Part shown: in pieces, positions 50,388 through 58,673 of the stretch
Layout of the letters: every line of letters starts with the position of its first letter
Position numbering within the stretch: the first letter of the stretch is position 1
DNA from: Pontibacter burrus
GTDB taxonomy: Bacteria > Bacteroidota > Bacteroidia > Cytophagales > Hymenobacteraceae
Direction: 5' to 3'
NCBI RefSeq assembly: GCF_010686685.1
Contig: NZ_JAAGWD010000004.1
Coordinates: forward strand, 248,001 to 312,000
Length of the DNA: 64,000 bases
The notes under the pieces: generated by a model
The model's database searches: none
Told to the model about the DNA's origin: nothing
The model's input: only the letters and a program-made list of their open reading frames with translations
Made by a program: the position numbers and the translations under genes

Positions 50388-51264
50388 TTATGCTGTTAAA
50401 ATCTGCTGCTCGACTTTAGCCTTTAGATAGTTAATAAAAGCAGCACAGGTTACCAGCATAAATCTCGCATCCTCCATGGTTACGTCTATACCATCTTCTA
50501 GTAATGCGTGACGGATACCTCCTGCATCACTGGTATAGCCATAAAGCGATGAGAAAGCTTTTTTTAAGGCAGAATGAAGCTTGTGCTTTTTTTCTATAGT
50601 AGTTAAAGCCTTACCAAGGCTTGTGCTATTTTCGCCAGTAATGATTATGCAAGTAGCTTCTACTGCTGAAATTGATTCTTTGATTGAATTTCGGTAGTCC
50701 GGGTTCTCTGTCGGATAGGAAGCCTATGGCTGTTTTTAAGTGAATATTTACAGGTTGCCAGATAGAAGATGTGTTAGTGAGAGCCTGCTCAATTTCAACT
50801 ACTTCTTCATTTGAAGTTATCTGTACTACTCTAGTGCCTATAATCCTGTAGCCGGCCATTCCCCTTTTTAGTGCAGTATTGCAAGCTTCTGAAAAGTCAG
50901 CTACTAGCTTAGGCTTATCTAGTATTTTGGCTAAGTACTCAAGAAAGTCATATTTGTCATACCATATTGCTTGAGCGAACCAATGATATGTGTTATTAAT
51001 TACAAATTCTACATCTATATTAATGCTAGAAGAAGTAAATATTTCATCAGCTCTTTTGCCTAAAAAGTCTGTCCAGATTTTTAGGCAGACTTTGTCATTT
51101 CTTATTTTACTCTGACTATAACGTAGGTTTGGCAATTTCCCAAAGAAGTTAATAACAATTACATTCCAGAGCCTAATCGTTAAATCCTCGTCTACATTAT
51201 CTATTTGAATTGATTCTCTTACAGGTTTTTCTCCTATTCTCTGAGAGAATGTCAGGTTGTCCAT
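50388..51264 (-). pseudogene. AbiJ-NTD4 family abortive-infection protein, frameshifted
   Basis: The first frame (start 51264, stop 50626) opens with FSQRIGEKPVRESIQIDNVD and LTIRLWNVIVINFF, the AbiJ N-terminal-4 signature. After FLSDRE the match jumps frame: the other frame reads NPDYRNSIKESISAVEA, TGENSTSLGKALTTIEKK, LYGYTSDAGGIRHALLED and RFMLVTCAAFINYL down to TAA at 50388-50390, the conserved C-terminal domain. The break lies at 50703-50709, where AGAG stands where AGAGAG would restore the frame: a 2-base loss in a dinucleotide run. Intact length would be about 292 residues. Dead gene, phase-variable gene, or sequencing error are all possible. Confidence 0.82.
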
Positions 51265-51267
51265 AGT

Positions 51268-51753
51268 TTACTTTTTCCTTGTCCACTCGATTGATTCTGA
51301 AGTAATGATATTAGATGAGATTCTATCAATTGCGACAAGACCACCCTGAAGCTTTTCACCGCCTTCTAACACCTTAAACATAAATGAGCCTCTGCCAATA
51401 TATCTTTTATCTATAATATTATATTCTATATCTACATAGTTATCAAATACTTCGCCGATTGCTCTAAATGAATTTGTACTTCCCTCTCTATTTGGGGCTG
51501 TAGTTTTTGTTATAAATGTACCTTGGACTTTGTGCCCTTTCTGAATTAAGCTGATCATTTGGTCAGTATGAACTCCACCAGGGAAGTCGACGCTACAGGT
51601 CCATTCACCGGAAATGTTTATGCCACGGTAAATGATTTGTTGATACCAGGGGATAAGTACTTTTCTAAATAATTTTACAAAAGCCCAGATAATAATACTG
51701 GTAAGTATACCACTAAAGACACCAAGAAAGATTGATACAAAAGATTCAGGCAT
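51268..51753 (-). CDS. Membrane-anchored beta-rich protein (Cap15-like architecture)
   Basis: 161 residues. One N-terminal membrane segment (FVSIFLGVFSGILTSIIIWAF), then from about residue 46 a compact beta domain: NISGEWTCSVDF, MISLIQKGHKVQGTFITKTT, YVDIEYNIIDKRYIGRGSFM, EKLQGGLVAID. A membrane helix plus small lipocalin/beta-barrel domain is the layout of the CBASS effector Cap15 and related membrane-disrupting effectors. No cyclase gene is nearby, so the resemblance is structural inference only. The AbiJ-like gene starts three bases after its stop. Confidence 0.65.
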   Translation of the reverse strand: MPESFVSIFLGVFSGILTSIIIWAFVKLFRKVLIPWYQQIIYRGINISGEWTCSVDFPGGVHTDQMISLIQKGHKVQGTFITKTTAPNREGSTNSFRAIGEVFDNYVDIEYNIIDKRYIGRGSFMFKVLEGGEKLQGGLVAIDRISSNIITSESIEWTRKK

Positions 51754-51778
51754 ATTAAACTAATTAAAGTATTGCTCC

Positions 51779-51982
51779 TTACTTTCCTTCCAAAAGCTGA
51801 ATAATCCGCTCCTGGTCTTTTACTCGCTGCTGCAGGGCCTTGCGCTCTGTCTCGCATAGGGCCAGCTCGTGCTGTAATTTTGTTACCTTATCAGTTGGTG
51901 CGGTACCAGCACCTGATTCGTCGCCATTCATTATTTTTTGCTTCACCTGCGAGCTACCAGCTATGTTGCCGATACCTATCAA
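51779..51982 (-). CDS. Small coiled-coil protein, possibly the tail of a lost regulator
   Basis: 67 residues from a TTG; the frame stays open further upstream (reading VIAYQLIGIGN) without a good start. C-terminal coiled coil LQHELALCETERKALQQRVK ending RIIQLLEGK. Tails of this type close many Bacteroidota phage-type HTH regulators, so this may be the remnant of one whose DNA-binding half was lost. First gene of the operon, 25 bases before the membrane gene. Confidence 0.5.
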   Translation of the reverse strand: MIGIGNIAGSSQVKQKIMNGDESGAGTAPTDKVTKLQHELALCETERKALQQRVKDQERIIQLLEGK

Positions 51983-52154
51983 CTGATAAGCTATTACAAT
52001 ATGTTGTATGCAATATATATAAAGTATTGAATTTTAACTATGGCTTAATGAGTATTGAGAAGATTGATAGCTTTATTTCAGAAGAGCTACAGTGAAAGAT
52101 TAAAGCAACTAACTATAGTTACAATTGCTTTTTGGGAGAAGGCCATAAAACAAA

Positions 52155-52183
52155 AAAGGCAACTATAAACTATAGTTGCCTTT
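52155..52183. terminator. Right copy of the duplicated hairpin
   Basis: Arms AAAGGCAACTATA (52155-52167) and TATAGTTGCCTTT (52171-52183), loop AAC; directly followed by the 48-base tRNA copy. Compare 48062-48089. Confidence 0.8.
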
Positions 52184-52231
52184 AGTGGAGAATATCGGAG
52201 TCGAACCGATGACCTCTTGCATGCCATGCAA
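52184..52231 (+). repeat. attL: 48-base copy of the tRNA-Ala 3' part
   Basis: Identical over 48 bases to 59564-59611, covering the 3' end, T arm, variable region and the anticodon stem-loop of tRNA-Ala(GGC), then diverging. It lacks the 5' half of the tRNA, so it is an attachment-site duplicate and not a gene. Confidence 0.95.
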
Positions 52232-52355
52232 AACAGATAGTATTTCTTTATAATTCATGTATTTGTATCTGTTTTATAAATCATTGATAATTAACTGTAA
52301 AGCTAATGAAATACTTTACATGTCATTTCTTTAATTTTCATTAATTCTCTATACT

Positions 52356-52392
52356 TGTATGCAAATTGTATGCAAAGGAAAATTTGCATACA
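52356..52392. repeat. Left arm-type repeats TGTATGCAAAT
   Basis: Two direct copies (52356-52366, 52367-52376) and one inverted copy (AATTTGCATACA, 52381-52392), 20 bases before the integrase ATG. The tandem pair recurs at the other end (59499-59520). Likely binding sites for integrase or excisionase; also well placed for autoregulation of the integrase. Confidence 0.75.
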
Positions 52393-52411
52393 CTCACTTA
52401 GCTTATAAGCC

Positions 52412-53698
52412 ATGTTTGATTGTATACATAGAGATGTTGCGATTGTCGCAATGATTGACACCAGGAGGGCAAAGAAGAGCGGGTTATTTCCTTTAAAGAT
52501 AAGAGTTACCCATAAACGGGAGCAACGCTATTACTCACCGACTCCAGCTATTGATATTGCGGCTGAAGATTGGGCGTTATTGTCCAACTATAAAACAGCT
52601 AATCTTGCAAGGCAGAAGCAAAAAGAGTTAAAGGAGTTGAGCCAAAGTGTTAAAGCGGCTTTTGATGAGATTGAAGAATTTATAAAAGCCTTAGTTAAAG
52701 ATGATGCTTTTAGTTTTGAAGTACTTAATAACCGATTGAGTAAGGGAAAGATTAGAACAGTTAATGACTTCTTTAATGCTAAAATTGATGAATTGAAAGC
52801 ATTAGGTAAGGTCAGTACAGCAGATTGGTATAAGTACACCCTAAGGAGTATTAGGCTATTCAAAAGAGGCAAAAATATAGAAATTGACTTAGAGAAGATT
52901 GTAATAGAGTTTAAACATATTACAGTTGATTGGTTACGAAGGTACGAGCAATACCTATTAGATGAGGGCAAGAGCTATACCACAATATCAATGTACATGC
53001 GAGCCTTGCAGGTTGTGGTAAACGAGGCAAAGGCAGCCGACATCATCAAACCCGCTCAACACCCATTCGGGAAAGGCCGCTATGAAATACCCCAGCATGC
53101 AGGCCGCAACATTGCCCTAACCCTAAACGAAATTAAGAAGATAGTACAGTATGAGTGTGAAACTGATACTATAGAAAAATGTCGCGATTTGTGGTTCTTC
53201 TCTTACCTGTGCAATGGAGCAAACATAACTGATATCTGTAAATTAAGATATGCTAATATTCGTAATGGAGAGGTTTGTTTCTACAGACAGAAGACCTTAG
53301 CGAAGGCGAAGAAAAAGAAGTTAATACATGCCACCCTGTTACCCGAAATGCAGGCCATTATAAACCGTTGGGGTAACGAAGAGTTAGACCTTGATACGTT
53401 TGTATTCCCTATCCTGCAAGGCGAAGAAAGCCCCGAAGAAGAGCGCACAAAGATCAAGAACATCACAAAGTTGATGAATACCAAGCTAAAAGCCATCGGT
53501 AAGAAGCTGGGTATACCTAACATTAGTACTTATACAGCACGGCATAGTTACGCCACAGTATTAAAACGGTCTGGAGCTAACATAGCCTTTATATCAGAGA
53601 GTTTAGGCCATAACGATCTGAAGACTACTGAAAATTATTTAGCCTCATTTGAGCAGGAAGAGCGGGTTAAAAACGCTGCATTGCTCACTAACTTCTAA
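52412..53698 (+). CDS. Tyrosine recombinase (element integrase)
   Basis: 428 residues of the Bacteroidota type: Arm-binding N-domain (AKKSGLFPLKIRVTHKREQRYY), SAM-like core-binding domain (TVNDFFNAKIDELKALGKVS), catalytic domain from about 245. HxxR box in TARHSYATVLKRSG, second His in SLGHNDLKTTENYL with Tyr as nucleophile. The first catalytic Arg is not where the classical G-L/M-R would be: the text reads LCNGANITDICKLRY. This NGxN variant recurs in Bacteroidota integrases as I remember. Catalyses site-specific integration into tRNA-Ala. Confidence 0.92.
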   Translation: MFDCIHRDVAIVAMIDTRRAKKSGLFPLKIRVTHKREQRYYSPTPAIDIAAEDWALLSNYKTANLARQKQKELKELSQSVKAAFDEIEEFIKALVKDDAFSFEVLNNRLSKGKIRTVNDFFNAKIDELKALGKVSTADWYKYTLRSIRLFKRGKNIEIDLEKIVIEFKHITVDWLRRYEQYLLDEGKSYTTISMYMRALQVVVNEAKAADIIKPAQHPFGKGRYEIPQHAGRNIALTLNEIKKIVQYECETDTIEKCRDLWFFSYLCNGANITDICKLRYANIRNGEVCFYRQKTLAKAKKKKLIHATLLPEMQAIINRWGNEELDLDTFVFPILQGEESPEEERTKIKNITKLMNTKLKAIGKKLGIPNISTYTARHSYATVLKRSGANIAFISESLGHNDLKTTENYLASFEQEERVKNAALLTNF

Positions 53699-53709
53699 TT
53701 TGTAAATAG

Positions 53710-55098
53710 ATGAAGAAACTTCTATCTAAGGATTATACAGCTTGTTTCTTAGAAACCTTTAGTATGCTTAATAGTGATTGGGAAGCTCATTATCACAACT
53801 TTGTGCAGGAATATCATGCAGCCAACCCCGAAATTATTGAAGGATTAAAGAAAGCTATAACTGCGGCTAAAGGTGTTTGGATGGGTATGATTAATAAAAT
53901 CAGCCTGCAACAGATAGGGTGGGAGATTGATGATGAAGGAAATGAGATTAAGCATAAACCCTTAGATCTTCAATTATCTGCGTTAAGTTTTGTGCAACAT
54001 TTTAATTTCATTGGGAGGCCGTACTATAACCATATTGGTAAGTGGTTTTTTGATGAGCAACTTACTACTATTGATATTTTAGATAAAGGGTTAAAGGCAT
54101 GGTATAAGGGGTTAGAATATGAATTGTCTTTACCTGAAGAAGTAAGGCAGAGTGTACAGCACTTGCCATTGCCAACATTTCTTGACTTTGATGCACTAAT
54201 AGTACGAAATAATAGATTGCGGGAATATGATAGCAATTACTGGTATAAAAGCTTATTCGGTATTGATATACAAAGCCAAGTATACATTAAGTCGATTAGA
54301 AGTATAGTGGATGGAGAATACAAATTTCCTGAACAAAACACCTTTGCCGAAAGATGGGAGTATTTTGTAAGGTATAGCGCACAACAGTATTTAGAAATGT
54401 TGCAGATACGGCACTTTTCAAGCCGTGCCGAATTGAGGTTATCTAAATTTGAGAAGCTATTAGCAAAGATTAACACTTTTATTGAAGAGGCTGAAGAATA
54501 CGATATTAACAACGCTTTTAAACCTTTTGATGGGAGCAGTAAATATTCTGTATACTTATGGCTAACCAAAGAAGAGTTTAGAGGGGATAGGGTGTTGCAA
54601 AGTTATCTATCAAGTGAAGTATACGCCGAATATGTATTGCTTAAACAATGGTTAGAAGAGCAACTAAAAGAACTGCAAACCTCCAACCAACCTCAACAGA
54701 GAAATAGTAATGAGCCTATAAACGAGCCTGAAGCGGGTATACCTTATTTCAATTCAGATATTAGGGATAACGTTTATAACTCACTTAAACCTCATTTTGC
54801 AAAAAAAGATTATGAAGCATTGCAGATGCTTTTAAATGAGGGTAAAACAACTAAAAAGCCGCTGTTATTCTGCAATAATGGGAATCTTCTTGCATACGCT
54901 TTTAATGAACTTTATAGTGCGAAACTGATTACAAAATGTAATAAGAAGCAGTTAAAAGAGTGGATAATATCAAATTTTGAATATCAAGAAGATAACAAAG
55001 TTGTGAAATGTTTTAAGATAGACTACCTACACAAAGTTATGGTAGATAAGTATAATTTTTCCCGCCCTAAGATGCCTATAACAATTATAACAACATAG
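53710..55098 (+). CDS. Unrecognised element protein
   Basis: 462 residues, 11 bases after the integrase stop. Mostly helical, acidic, with many Tyr and Trp; no signal or membrane helix. Middle region SSRAELRLSKFEKLLAKINT; a Gln/Asn-rich link (NQPQQRNSNEPINEPEAG, about 345-362) separates a C-terminal domain of about 100 residues (LKPHFAKKDYEALQMLLNEG, LFCNNGNLLAYAFNELYSAK) that resembles a domain often present in Bacteroidota mobile elements. Function unknown. Confidence 0.65.
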   Translation: MKKLLSKDYTACFLETFSMLNSDWEAHYHNFVQEYHAANPEIIEGLKKAITAAKGVWMGMINKISLQQIGWEIDDEGNEIKHKPLDLQLSALSFVQHFNFIGRPYYNHIGKWFFDEQLTTIDILDKGLKAWYKGLEYELSLPEEVRQSVQHLPLPTFLDFDALIVRNNRLREYDSNYWYKSLFGIDIQSQVYIKSIRSIVDGEYKFPEQNTFAERWEYFVRYSAQQYLEMLQIRHFSSRAELRLSKFEKLLAKINTFIEEAEEYDINNAFKPFDGSSKYSVYLWLTKEEFRGDRVLQSYLSSEVYAEYVLLKQWLEEQLKELQTSNQPQQRNSNEPINEPEAGIPYFNSDIRDNVYNSLKPHFAKKDYEALQMLLNEGKTTKKPLLFCNNGNLLAYAFNELYSAKLITKCNKKQLKEWIISNFEYQEDNKVVKCFKIDYLHKVMVDKYNFSRPKMPITIITT

Positions 55099-55206
55099 CC
55101 CCGTGAAAAATCGACTGCAGTTTAAGTGCAGTTGCATATTGTAGCATTGAAGCTGCACTACTACCTGCTATACTATTGCAGTATTGTTTTACTAAATGAT
55201 ACTGTA

Positions 55207-55533
55207 ATGATAATTGTTCAATTAACTGGAGAGCAGCTGAGCACACTGATTCAGAGTGCAGTTAACAAAGCATTAGCCCCACAAACAACTCCAACTCCCA
55301 AACCTGACCGCTGCACATTTGATGAGGCGTTAGAGATTACAGGGCTTAGCAAGTCTAAACTCTATAAATTATCGGCTTCAAATCTGGTGCCTTGCAAACG
55401 CTATAACAGCAGGCTAACATTTAGCCGTAAGGAACTTCTTAACTGGGTAGAAGAACAGACAGTTGAGAAGAGCAGCGACAATGCTACGGCTTTATTAGCA
55501 GCTTCAGCAAGGCGCAAACAAAAAAGGGGATAG
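55207..55533 (+). CDS. Excisionase-like helix-turn-helix protein
   Basis: 108 residues from the ATG at 55207; the open frame extends 81 bases upstream into a hydrophobic stretch that is not protein-like. The core CTFDEALEITGLSKSKLYKL followed by KRYNSRLTFSRKELLNWVEE is the MerR/AlpA-type excisionase fold. Probably controls excision or integrase expression. The next gene starts three bases after its stop. Confidence 0.82.
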   Translation: MIIVQLTGEQLSTLIQSAVNKALAPQTTPTPKPDRCTFDEALEITGLSKSKLYKLSASNLVPCKRYNSRLTFSRKELLNWVEEQTVEKSSDNATALLAASARRKQKRG

Positions 55534-55536
55534 GTC

Positions 55537-55845
55537 ATGAAGAAACATAACCTTACCCCTGTGCAATCTTTGGTAACTCGACAGGCCAAAGGTAACACCC
55601 ACCTAACCCAACTGCAAACATTCTATAGTTTTTTAGAATCGCATGTAGCCACAGCCTCAATGGTTTCTGCTGCAACGGGTATCCCTCAGAAGTGCCTCAC
55701 ACGATATAAACGCCGCCTTGAAAAAGCAGGTCGCTTATGGGAGGTTACACGCAACTACTGTAAGCTTACAGGTTTTAGGGCATCCTATCTTACCACAGAT
55801 CCCCAAAAAGCCCCTAACTATTCTTCTCAACTTAGCCTGTTTTAA
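55537..55845 (+). CDS. Small DNA-binding protein of the replication module
   Basis: 102 residues, basic. LESHVATASMVSAATGIPQK followed by RYKRRLEKAGRLWEV is a winged-helix pattern; the tail is DPQKAPNYSSQLSLF. It occupies the slot, between excisionase and RepA-like ATPase, where such elements usually encode a short regulator. Overlaps the ATPase gene by one base (TAATG). Confidence 0.65.
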   Translation: MKKHNLTPVQSLVTRQAKGNTHLTQLQTFYSFLESHVATASMVSAATGIPQKCLTRYKRRLEKAGRLWEVTRNYCKLTGFRASYLTTDPQKAPNYSSQLSLF

Positions 55846-56852
55846 TGATGGAAAAGAACACTGTAATAATTCCAACAGGACTGGATTTAAACAACTATGC
55901 AGAAGATAACCATACGCCTGCATCCGCTTACACTGATATAGAAGTAACAGGAGAGCAGTTATTGTTAGAGGATGTGCAGGAAATGGAGTATCTATTATAT
56001 CCAATTTTGCCTAAAACAGGGGTGGCCACCGTTGCGGGTGCATCTGATACAGGTAAAAGCATGTTCCTGCGTAATCTAGCTATAAGTCTAGTTGCAGGTG
56101 AAAACCACTTTGTAGGTTTTGAATTTAATACCAGGCAAAGAAGCTGTATTTATGTTTCATCAGAAGACGGCAAAGAAGCAACAGCCTTTCTATTGCAGCG
56201 ACAAGCCAGCCAATACACACCTAAAGCTCTCAATAACCTACGCTTTATATTTGATTATGAAGACTTGTTAAGTCGATTAAATGATACACTAACCAATAAG
56301 CCAGCTGCACTGGTTATTATAGATTGCTTTTCAGATGTATTCGGTAATGACCTAAAAGATACTCAGAAGATCAGAGCTTTTATAAACCCTTATCAAAAGC
56401 TATCTGAAAAGCATCAATGTATGATTCTTTTCCTGCATCATACGGGCAAACGCACAGAGCATTTGGAGCCAAGTAAAAACAATCTGTTGAGCGGCCAAGG
56501 ACTAGAAGCCAAAATGAGATTGGTAATTGAGTTGAGAGCAGATTTAATCAATCCTGACCAACGGCATTTATGCATAGTCAAAGGTAACTATCTGCCAGCA
56601 AATTTTAAGAAAGAGAGCTTTGTATTAAGGTTAGACGAACAAAGCCTGACATTTTCCAACACAGGCGAACGTACTCCCTTTGAATTATTGGTTAAACAGC
56701 CAGATGATGAAGCTGGAAAGGCTAAATATGAAGAGGCCAAGAAGCTAAAAGAAAGTGGCTTGAGCTATGAGAAAATAGCGGAACGCATAGGCTACGGCAG
56801 TAAAGGGAGTGTTACTAAACTTTTTGCTAAAGCTGAAAAAAACGGATGGTAG
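55845..56852 (+). CDS. RepA-like AAA/RecA-fold ATPase (replicative helicase type)
   Basis: 335 residues. Walker A GASDTGKS at 65-72, Walker B in ALVIIDCFSDVFG, sensor-like FLHHTGK, as in the hexameric RepA/DnaB-like helicases of plasmids and Bacteroidota integrative elements. C-terminal helix-turn-helix (EEAKKLKESGLSYEKIAERI) may contact the origin. Together with the primase it would replicate the excised element. Directly downstream lies the repeat-and-hairpin region proposed as origin. Confidence 0.85.
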   Translation: MMEKNTVIIPTGLDLNNYAEDNHTPASAYTDIEVTGEQLLLEDVQEMEYLLYPILPKTGVATVAGASDTGKSMFLRNLAISLVAGENHFVGFEFNTRQRSCIYVSSEDGKEATAFLLQRQASQYTPKALNNLRFIFDYEDLLSRLNDTLTNKPAALVIIDCFSDVFGNDLKDTQKIRAFINPYQKLSEKHQCMILFLHHTGKRTEHLEPSKNNLLSGQGLEAKMRLVIELRADLINPDQRHLCIVKGNYLPANFKKESFVLRLDEQSLTFSNTGERTPFELLVKQPDDEAGKAKYEEAKKLKESGLSYEKIAERIGYGSKGSVTKLFAKAEKNGW

Positions 56853-56947
56853 GTTTCCAACTGGAAACAATGGAAACGATAAGGAAACAAAGCCTGAAAT
56901 AGCGTTTCCTGTTTCTTTCTCTTTAGTACAAAGAAACAGGAAACGCT
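56853..56947. other. Candidate replication origin: GGAAAC iterons and 18-bp hairpin
   Basis: Six GGAAAC/GTTTCC copies in 95 bases (56853, 56863, 56872, 56883, 56904, 56939). The last two lie in the arms of a perfect 18-bp inverted repeat (56901-56918 / 56930-56947, core GCGTTTCCTGTTTC) with an 11-base loop. It lies between helicase and primase genes. It could instead be a terminator or regulatory hairpin. Confidence 0.6.
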
Positions 56948-56983
56948 CAGAGTAGGGCAATTAACTAATCATTTGCTTTATCT

Positions 56984-57880
56984 ATGGATAGTATATTAAA
57001 TACATTCGTGTCCTGTTTCAAGGACTACACTACAGCCGCTAACCCTGTAACTGTAAATTTGCATACGTGGCTCACATCAGATAACCACGCTGCAACAGTA
57101 GGGCTAATCAGAAGTGGCAGAAAAGAGCTTAAAGCTTTACTGCCAGCAATAACACCGTCTGGCATATTCTCTTACCGATCAGAAAAGGACTTAATCCTGC
57201 ACAGCGGGTTTATACAATTTGATATAGACTTTAAGGATAACCAACATATTACCAATTATAGTGACTTAAAGCATCAGATATGCAACATTCCTAACGTGGC
57301 GTATTGCGGCCTTAGTGTAAGTGGTAAAGGGTATTGGGGTTTAATACCTATAGCATACCCCGACAAGCATAAGCAGCACTTTGCATACCTGCAAAAAGCC
57401 TTTGCAGTAATAGGAGTAATACTTGATCCAGCCCCAAAGAACGTGGCAAGTCTACGGGGTTACAGTTGTGATAGCGAAGCATATTTTAACCATCTGGCAA
57501 AGCCGCTTTATCAGTATGAAACCGCTACACCTGTATACAGACAACAGGCCTCACAGACAACAGGAGCAACAGACGAGCGGGTAAAAGTGGAGGCTTGTTT
57601 AAGTGAGATTGCAAAGCAGGGTATTGACATAACATCTTCTTATCTAAACGACTGGCTACCCATAGGCAGCAATTTTGCCAGCACATTTGGCGAAAGCGGG
57701 CGGGTTTATTTCCATCAGATAAGCCAGTACCACCCCAAGTACAGCCAAAGCGAAACTGACAGGCAGTATGATAGATGTTTAAAGAAGTGCAACGGAATAG
57801 CCTCAATAGGTGCGTTTTTAAGCCGTTGCGCTGCACATGGTATTAACTATAAGGAATTGCTTACAGAATCTAACAACTAA
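56984..57880 (+). CDS. BT4734/BF3469-type primase-like protein (VirE N-terminal family)
   Basis: 298 residues. Family motifs: AITPSGIFSYRSEKDLILHS, IQFDIDFKDNQHI (acidic site), AYCGLSVSGKGYWGLIPIAY, FAVIGVILDPAPKNVASLRG. These proteins are the primase-like partners of RepA-type ATPases in Bacteroidota integrative elements. The C-terminal 100 residues (LNDWLPIGSNFASTFGESGR) resemble primase-associated helical domains. Twelve bases before the next gene. Confidence 0.83.
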   Translation: MDSILNTFVSCFKDYTTAANPVTVNLHTWLTSDNHAATVGLIRSGRKELKALLPAITPSGIFSYRSEKDLILHSGFIQFDIDFKDNQHITNYSDLKHQICNIPNVAYCGLSVSGKGYWGLIPIAYPDKHKQHFAYLQKAFAVIGVILDPAPKNVASLRGYSCDSEAYFNHLAKPLYQYETATPVYRQQASQTTGATDERVKVEACLSEIAKQGIDITSSYLNDWLPIGSNFASTFGESGRVYFHQISQYHPKYSQSETDRQYDRCLKKCNGIASIGAFLSRCAAHGINYKELLTESNN

Positions 57881-57891
57881 GTTTAAACCGT

Positions 57892-58560
57892 ATGAAATCC
57901 ACTAAAAAGAGTTTACAAAAGTTTACAGATACGCAGGCCAAAATAGATACATTATTGGCATTAGATTCTATTACTTATGATGATTTAGAAGTATTGACCA
58001 AAGAAGAACAAAAGAAATTTGGGGTGATGCTTACAGATACTTACAATAGTCTGAAAGGCAAAGAACTTGACAAGTTCTATAAGAAGATAGAGCCTATAAT
58101 GGCTAAAGAAACAAAAAATAGCATCTGGGAAACAAATCATAATCATATTACCTATGCAATATCCTCACTTATGCAGGAATATGGGCGTATGCCATCAAAA
58201 GGAGAGTTAGCAAAAGAAACAGGTTTAAGCCGCCAAACCATTCATAAGCACCTGCAAGAGTACGCCACCAACCCTCTCTATTTAGAGCATCAAGAGCAGT
58301 TCCGACTTATGACAGATAAAGTATTAGCCAGGGTATTCAAATATGCTGTTAATGGCGACGTTTCAGCGGCTAAACTATTCCTAACGGTGATGACACCTAC
58401 AACTCCAAAGCAAAATGGCAGCACACTAATACAAACTCAAAACAACTACATTCAAATTAACGGTACTGTATTAAGTCAGGAAGCATTACAACAACTTAGT
58501 ACCGAACAGCTAAATGACTTAGAGGTAATGTTGCAAAGTGTTTTACCCCCAAAGAGGTAA
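57892..58560 (+). CDS. HTH protein resembling phage terminase small subunit
   Basis: 222 residues. The central helix-turn-helix is RMPSKGELAKETGLSRQTIH; afterwards VFKYAVNGDVSAAKLFLTVM and NNYIQINGTVLSQE, followed by EALQQLSTEQLNDLEVML, recall terminase small subunits (phBC6A51-like). With no large subunit in the element, it could serve packaging by a helper phage, or simply be a DNA-binding regulator. A terminator follows. Confidence 0.65.
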   Translation: MKSTKKSLQKFTDTQAKIDTLLALDSITYDDLEVLTKEEQKKFGVMLTDTYNSLKGKELDKFYKKIEPIMAKETKNSIWETNHNHITYAISSLMQEYGRMPSKGELAKETGLSRQTIHKHLQEYATNPLYLEHQEQFRLMTDKVLARVFKYAVNGDVSAAKLFLTVMTPTTPKQNGSTLIQTQNNYIQINGTVLSQEALQQLSTEQLNDLEVMLQSVLPPKR

Positions 58561-58566
58561 GGCTTT

Positions 58567-58614
58567 ACAGCCGCTCGAACTCTTCAACATACATAGTGCG
58601 AGCGGCTGTTTTCT
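58567..58614 (+). terminator. Terminator at the end of the element's main operon
   Basis: 11-bp arms ACAGCCGCTCG and CGAGCGGCTGT with a 21-base loop, then TTTTCTTT. Confidence 0.75.
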
Positions 58615-58673
58615 TTACTCCATTATTAAACAAATAAAGCCAGCCGTTTTCTCTGTTACATTATCTACAAAAT

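Larger units (their letters stand above)
48090..52231. mobile_element. Left part of tRNA-Ala island: defence-like cargo without integrase
   Basis: Flanked by tRNA 3'-end copies (16 and 48 bases) and by duplicated terminator hairpins. Contains a compact minus-strand operon of five genes plus a small coiled-coil gene. No recombinase of its own, so it either lost one or was mobilised by the neighbouring element. CTATAGTT is nearly absent between the two hairpins (about two copies in 4 kb), pointing to foreign origin. Confidence 0.7.

Noticed and set aside
51880..52095. Plus-strand open frame of 71 codons ahead of attL
   Set aside because: Antisense to the coiled-coil gene over half its length; no motif. 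Its last 15 residues could be a remnant, but that is too short to support.
52184..52231. A second tRNA-Ala gene
   Set aside because: Only the anticodon arm to 3' end is present; the D arm and 5' acceptor strand are missing, so it is an attachment-site copy.
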